A DNA stretch of 64,000 bases, from contig NC_063049.1 of NCBI RefSeq assembly GCF_018812025.1, positions 21,485,409-21,549,408 on the forward strand, in the 5' to 3' direction. The notes below the pieces were generated by a model. The model was given only the letters and a program-made list of their open reading frames with translations. It ran no database searches and was not told the origin of the DNA. The stretch is from Megalobrama amblycephala (Eukaryota; Chordata; Actinopteri; Cypriniformes; Xenocyprididae). Shown here in pieces: positions 58,417 to 64,000 of this stretch (position 1 is the stretch's first letter; every line of letters begins with the position of its first letter). The translations under genes were made by a program, and so were the position numbers.

Positions 58417-61400
58417 AAAATAATCATATATATTGGAGTATTAACATTTCGATTTTAGCATTCAGTATGTAACAATCGTGTATGTGGTCTAAATTAGCCA
58501 ATTTTTTTTTTTTTTTTTTTTTTTTAATAACTTAATTTTGTCAAATAATATCTAAATGTCGTATGGAATCTTTAGTGGTCATTTTCTCAAGTTTTAACAT
58601 TTAAATAACATCTTACAGTATGACGCAGAAAAAAAATCTAACTGCATCCAAAACATTAGGCAGCGGACTTGTTGCCTCGCTGCCCTATCAGGCAATGACT
58701 TTGCAGGCAATGTCTGTGCAAGAAAGTACCACACGAAACTGGTTTCGGACAGACTTCTGAGGAAGCATGACAGTTTAATGACCTAAAAATAGAGAGAACT
58801 TTGGTGAGAACTAAAGGAATATTTACCCACTACAATACTAATTTCTCATTAGTTAAACAAACGAGTGAAAAGTTAGTTAAAAAAAAAAAAAGTGTATTTA
58901 CACACAAACTTACCAACACAACTTTTCAGAAGCCATATTTATTTTTTAGCTCAACTGTCACAGAATCGAAAGCACGGGATTGTGGGATATCACATCTTCC
59001 TACCTCCATATGCTGCCTACGGAGGCAGCATTTTGCAGCATTCAGACACAGCCTATGTTTCAATACACATTTAACAGACACTGTAAATAGAGGGTCGACT
59101 GGAGTCTGTCACGCCAAAGGTGAATCTCCTGTGGTGGAAGTTAGGAGAAAAGAAATGTGGACCGAATCACCATTTGAAAGGTCAGCTGTCTTAGTGTCAC
59201 TTGTGCTCTCCTGCCACACTCAGAAACATTTACTCTGGGTTCATAAGTGCTGGGTTCAGGAAGCAGCTTTGTGTGAGTTATACTCCTGCATACCTCATGT
59301 ACCAGAGTCTGTCAATCAAACTCAATGGTGTATTCAGGCAGGAAGAGAGGATAGAGACACATATCAGTTACAGTTCAGACATTACACAAACTGTAAACCC
59401 CGTTCTCCACCCTACCGGATGGCATCAATCACTACAGCGCAGGTATTAAAAACCTGTAATCCTGGGCTGTTATGATATTTTCGCAGTTAGAGATGTATGG
59501 CTTTGATAATTGCCTACGGCAGACCTTTAAAAGGCATCTCATAATTACGGATCACCTTTATTGGGTTAGCGTGTGTAAGGGGGTGTAGCAGGGGTCGCTG
59601 GCTCTCGGAGACGGATGGCTGTGGGCGGAGGGCTCTGTCACTTTTTGAGTGCAGGGTGATGGATGGTCACTTGCACTGGTAACCAGCACACACCATTAAA
59701 CCTCGCCCTCATACCAGCACGAGACAGAGAAACCCTCCCAGCCAGAGCTTTCATCTTATTTTGATGTAATAAAGATTGTATCGATCAATCAGAAACTCAT
59801 TATGTGCTCGATCACTGTAGGCAGTGCTGGTTTTGAATGTGTGAGTGTGAGTATCGGGCCCCACAGATCTATGAGTGTGAGCTGAGCTGACTGAATGTGT
59901 CACGAACAGAAGGACAAGTGGAGGAACACATATAACAGGACTCTAGTGCGGAGGTTCTTAAACAGGGGGCGGGGCCTAATAGGGGGCCTAAAAAAATGAT
60001 GATTTATGATTTAAAGGTTATGTTTTATTGTTTCAGAATGTTTCCTGTGGTGCACTTATACTTTGTATGACTTTATATAAAAAAAATTGTCAATTTAGAA
60101 ACACCCTGATTTTAGCCCTCTGATTTGAACGCTCTGTTTGAAGGGGCGTGTCTGCTGTGAGACTTCAGTGTAAATGCCCACTGCTGTGATTGGCTGACAT
60201 CTTTGCATATGAAATAGCTAAGTACTACATATTTAACTCTCTCGAAAACTTTTTTTATTATTACAGGTCTCAAGGTTAACTAATCATGTAAAGTGTTGAT
60301 TATATTTATATCTATCACATTATATATAGATTGTGGCATGAAAGGTTGCAGTGATGAGCATGTAGCTGATCCCAGACATTTTGAGCACATGAATGTAGCG
60401 ATCTTGTAATTGCAACTCGATTTCTGCACACTAAATAATGCTTTCAAAACTAACAGTGCAAACACACTGTAAATAAGAGATTCATTGATTATTATGGGAG
60501 TTTTGGCGTGAGTCCAGAACTGAGTCACTGATAAACTCATGCTGTTTGATTGACAGCTCCAGCGATTGCAAAGGGAGTGTTCTTTGATTGCTTTCTATTT
60601 GTAATTTAATCAGTTTACATAACAGATTATTTTCATCCTACTAAGAGAAACAATATGAAGCTGACCGTTAAGTCGTCACTGGTTTGATTTACTGGCCCAT
60701 AGACAAAGAACATCTGACTGTACATGAATCATTACAAATCAGAACTCACTGGTCACAGATCAGGCATTAGAATTAACACGGTTTCTTACATGTTGTCGCA
60801 TTACTGTTGAGTCCATATCGTAAATGTCTGTTAGCAAAATTAATTGCGACTGATTTACCAAAGAATCCATAGTGAAATGTACTGCATAAAAAATAAATAA
60901 TGCTCAACTGAGACATTTTATGTTGAAAATACATAAAATACATACATTCCAAGCATTAGGATCCTTTGGAAGGTGTTATTTTTAGTCCAGCGAGTGATCC
61001 TGTGCTCTTCTCTCTTCCTCATCTCACTAACGCCAATGGGCAGGGCCAAAGTTGCAATGGTGAATAGGAGTTGATTTTCTTTTGCTGAAGCAGTCTTTCA
61101 CCAATCTATTATGTCATAAATAGGCACACTCCAGGATGAGTCGTTCGCTGGGCTTGGTAACATTAAAAGCTGTTTTTGAAATAACAAGGAAGTTTTCAGT
61201 TGTGAAACCTACAGGAGATTCTTATAGTATGATGACCTCTGACCAAGGAAATTTTTATTTCTCAGTTAATGACCCCTTTAACATAAGACGAACGAGCATT
61301 AAAATGAGACAAAATACCTACAAATCAAGACATTTCTTGTTTTAATGATTTTTTTTTTTTTTTTTTTTGCTTTCTTTGAAGAACCAGGGTTCATGCTCTG

Positions 61401-61439
61401 AATATATGAGGTAACCTCATTTTATAAGTGTGATTTCTA
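58417..61439. other. Mostly unique intron, candidate conserved element 59480-59830
   Basis: Poly-T at 58501-58525 and 61348-61370. A 224-codon open frame on the plus strand (58801-59475) lacks any recognisable domain. 59480-59830 (gataattgcctacggcag, ctcataattacggatcac, gtatcgatcaatcagaaa) could be a conserved element. Confidence 0.3.
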
Positions 61440-61576
61440 GACCTGGAAAAGTCTAGACCTGTGTTCTTCTTATAAGCTATGCCTTTTTTGCACCAGACAT
61501 ACTGCTGATCCATGGGTCCAAAATGTTCCAGTTTGGTCACATCCCTGCATAAAACATTCTTCAACAACTCCAGTTA

Positions 61577-63137
61577 TAGGGCTTGACGTTAACTTTTTTC
61601 CAAAGTTACTAGCCACTCAGCATTTTCTCTGGCCACAATTTTGCTGTTGGGAAATGACATTTTATATGTTTAAAGTTGACTTTGACATGCTAAAATTACT
61701 TGATTTTGAGTAATTTTACTTGATTAGCTAGATTTAAAACCCTTTCAAACTTTCAAATGCAGATTGACCACCTAAATCAAGACCATGATCAAGACTAGGC
61801 CTACATGGTATATCAGCTGGTATGGGTGAGCAAGGGGTAGGTAATATGACCATAATATGATAAATTTTATAAAGTTATTTTTGTTAGGCTATATAAAAAG
61901 AACAAAGCAGCAAATTACAAATAATTAAAGGTCCCGTTTTTCGTGGTTTTTTGAAGCTTTGATTGTGTTTATAGTGTGCAATATAACATGTGTTCATGTT
62001 TCGCGTGTAAAAAAACACAGTATTTTTCACATAATTTACTTATCTGTATACCGCTTTTTCCATTGTCATAAAAACGGGCTGATGACTTCCTTGTTCTATG
62101 AAGTCCCTCCTTCAGAAATACGTAACGAGTTCTGATTGTGCCAGCGGTTCCTGTGTTGTGATTCGACAGCAGCTTAGCGAACCTTGCCCGGAAAGGTCAC
62201 GCCTCTTACCATAACGTGGAGATACATGCACTCAGTGTTATTGTAAACATGTCTTTAATTTTACCCTATCAATTTGAGCCGGAATCAGACCCGGTGATTG
62301 GACTGCGGGATGAAAATAACAGCGTTTCGACGACATGGCGACAAACACACTCTACAAACGCAACTCTTGTGTATTCCTGTGGGCGGAGGTTAGTCAAAAA
62401 ACTGTTTTAGTGACGTCATTAAAGAAGGAAGTAGAGGGATGTAGTCCAAACTGGCCGTTCGATGTAGGCGACTTCTGTTAAATAAAATATCTCGCTTGGC
62501 ATTGAACTTTGAGCTTTAAAATTTTACAGATTTTATTTATACTCTAACAACAACATTACACACTAACTAAAGTTTGAAACATGGGATCACGAAGAACGGG
62601 ACCTTTAAATAGCCTAAACTCTTTTTTTTTAGATACAGTATGTTTATTTAACATTTAATTAAGATCTTTTATTGTTTGATTAACATTAATGACAGACAGG
62701 TATTTAATTGGGCTGCTGAATGCATATACGTAATTTACTGACACATATCCAGTTTTTACCCACGTTTACGTCCACTTAAGCCATAATGACTGTATTCACG
62801 TGAGATACTCCACATGATGGACATTTTGACATCTGTGTGCGTGTGTATTTGACTATTCAGGCGCAAGGAGAACTGATCGCACACGAGAGAGCGCTTCTGT
62901 TGTGTGTCATTCAGCGCGATTCCGCCTATCCCGCCTTCACTAACTGCAAGTTAATCGATAACGAATTGTGATTGGATTGTAATTTTGTACTACGACGAGC
63001 TTGGCTACATTTGATTAGGCTGTAGGCTGAAATTAAATTCAACCCACCAAAGTGGCTAGTGGGAGTGGCTGTGTTACCTGCCACAGCTGAAATCTACCCG
63101 CATTTGGCTGGTTGGCGGGTGTTAATGTTGAGCCCTG
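61577..63137. mobile_element. hAT-like element, 1.56 kb, inside the Tc1 relic
   Basis: Ends TAGGGCTTGACGTTAAC and GTTAATGTTGAGCCCTG are imperfect inverted repeats. Flanks TCCAGTTA (61569-61576) and TCCAGATA (63138-63145) form an 8-bp duplication with one change. It contains a TTAA element; the remaining interior encodes nothing recognisable. Confidence 0.85.
61929..62604. mobile_element. TTAA-flanked MITE, 676 bp, nested in the hAT-like element
   Basis: TTAA at 61925-61928 and 62605-62608; ends AGGTCCCGTTTTTCGTG and CACGAAGAACGGGACCT are inverted repeats with one difference. No transposase. Confidence 0.9.
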
Positions 63138-63845
63138 TCCAGATATATTCAAATGAATTTAAGCATATTCAAGTCAGCCTTTTATGTTCTTCTTGGTCAA
63201 GAGTGGCATTTGGCAAAGCTGCAAAGCTTATGAGCAGAAGAACACCATCTCCATGGTCAAACATGGAGGTGCTCCAGTCTTGTTATGGGGGTTCTGTTGC
63301 ATGAAGTAGAAGTATTGATTGTATGAAGGACATCATGAATTATTTGAAATGTCAAGCCATTTTGGCAAAGATGGTGATGCCTTTGGTGCAGAGACTGAAG
63401 CTTGATGATTAATAGACTTTCCTGCAGGACATCCGTCCCAAAGTATACATCCAAATCTACTTAAGCTTGGTTCAGAGAATGTTTTTGAGTTGCCTGTATA
63501 GTCTTCAGATTGAAATCTCATTGAAAATATTTGGTGGTATTTGTAGAAAGCAGTGGTAACATGGAAACCAAAGACTATCAGTGATCTGGAAGCTTTTTCA
63601 AGCGAGGAATGGTCCAAGATTGCAGCAGAGAGGTGACAGAAGCTTCTAAGCACAGGCAGTGTTTATTGGAGGTTATAAAGAATAAAAGATTCTGCACAAA
63701 ATTTGACTTTTGGGGGTTGAATAATTTTGTACATGTATGTTTAGAGCCAGTTTGATTTTCTTTTTCTTTTTCATCAACTTTACATTCTCAGAATCACTCA
63801 AATGTGTTTTAATAAACTTTGTATAATAGTTTACTGATGACTTAA

Positions 63846-64000
63846 GGTGATGATACATGGGGCAACGTTGCTTGGGCACTTTCCCACTGAGAATGAGCAA
63901 CAAATATATATCTGGATACGTTAGATCGGTCGTGGGCAATTTTTTGAGATCCTCCAATCAGAATGTTAGCAGCCGATCACGTGACCGGTTCGGAGATTTC
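63846..64000 (+). mobile_element. Probable left end of a TTAA-type MITE cut by the window edge
   Basis: TTAA (63842-63845) is followed by GGTGATGATACATGGGGC, then gttgcttgggcactttc and ctccaatcagaatgttag, like the ends of other fish MITEs. The right end is not in view. Confidence 0.45.

Larger units (their letters stand above)
61440..63730 (+). pseudogene. Tc1/mariner-like transposon relic, split by a hAT-like element
   Basis: Left part 61440-61568 (caccagacatactgctga, cataaaacattcttcaa) and right part 63146-63730. In the right part, plus-strand reading gives KNTISMVKHGGAPVLLWG, the classic Tc1 transposase block, and further on NLIENIWW and ISDLEAFSSEEWSKIAAE, with stops and frame changes between. 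The catalytic triad cannot be traced completely. It is a dead copy, interrupted by 61577-63137. Confidence 0.8.

Noticed and set aside
58801..59475. Longest open frame in the window, 224 codons on the plus strand
   Set aside because: No domain or family recognised, lysine run from poly-A at its start, cysteine-rich low-order sequence, no splice or promoter context. It is compatible with chance in a 64-kb window.

Overview
The window is animal genomic DNA, almost certainly from a cyprinid-type teleost fish. The evidence is a low coding density, vertebrate GT-AG introns, abundant CA and AT microsatellites, and many copies of short DNA-transposon families typical of zebrafish and carp genomes. 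No bacterial or viral genes, complete tRNA or rRNA genes, or CRISPR arrays were seen. The species cannot be fixed from the sequence alone.

The only gene I can support is pard3b (PAR-3 beta / PAR3-like cell-polarity scaffold), read on the minus strand. Four consecutive coding exons lie at 53124-52915, 43784-43559, 5700-5584 and 671-390. They have canonical splice sites, compatible phases (1, 1, 2, 2) and encode one continuous stretch of about 211 codons after the PDZ region. The start, the N-terminal and PDZ exons lie beyond position 64000, and the final C-terminal exon(s) lie before position 1. Introns are 9.1 kb, 37.9 kb and 4.9 kb.

Everything else is intron, much of it non-autonomous DNA transposons. 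One large group is flanked by TTAA and includes palindromic elements ending in AGGG(A/T)TAGTTCACCC, here called Angel-like. A second group has 8-bp target duplications (hAT-like). There is also a Tc1/mariner relic. Many are nested, and several insertions can be read exactly because the opposite arm of a palindrome, or a second repeat copy, preserves the empty site. The densest cluster (40030-43475) ends 83 bp past a pard3b splice donor, and a hAT-like element sits 75 bp upstream of a splice acceptor.

Between the repeats are unique stretches (for example 25.7-27.6, 28.5-31.3, 33.7-36.4, 39.0-40.0, 51.6-52.4 and 54.4-57.4 kb). Some look like candidate conserved non-coding elements, but this needs cross-species alignment. 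I did not find a new multi-gene system. The most unusual features are the nested palindromes and their possible effect on pard3b RNA.
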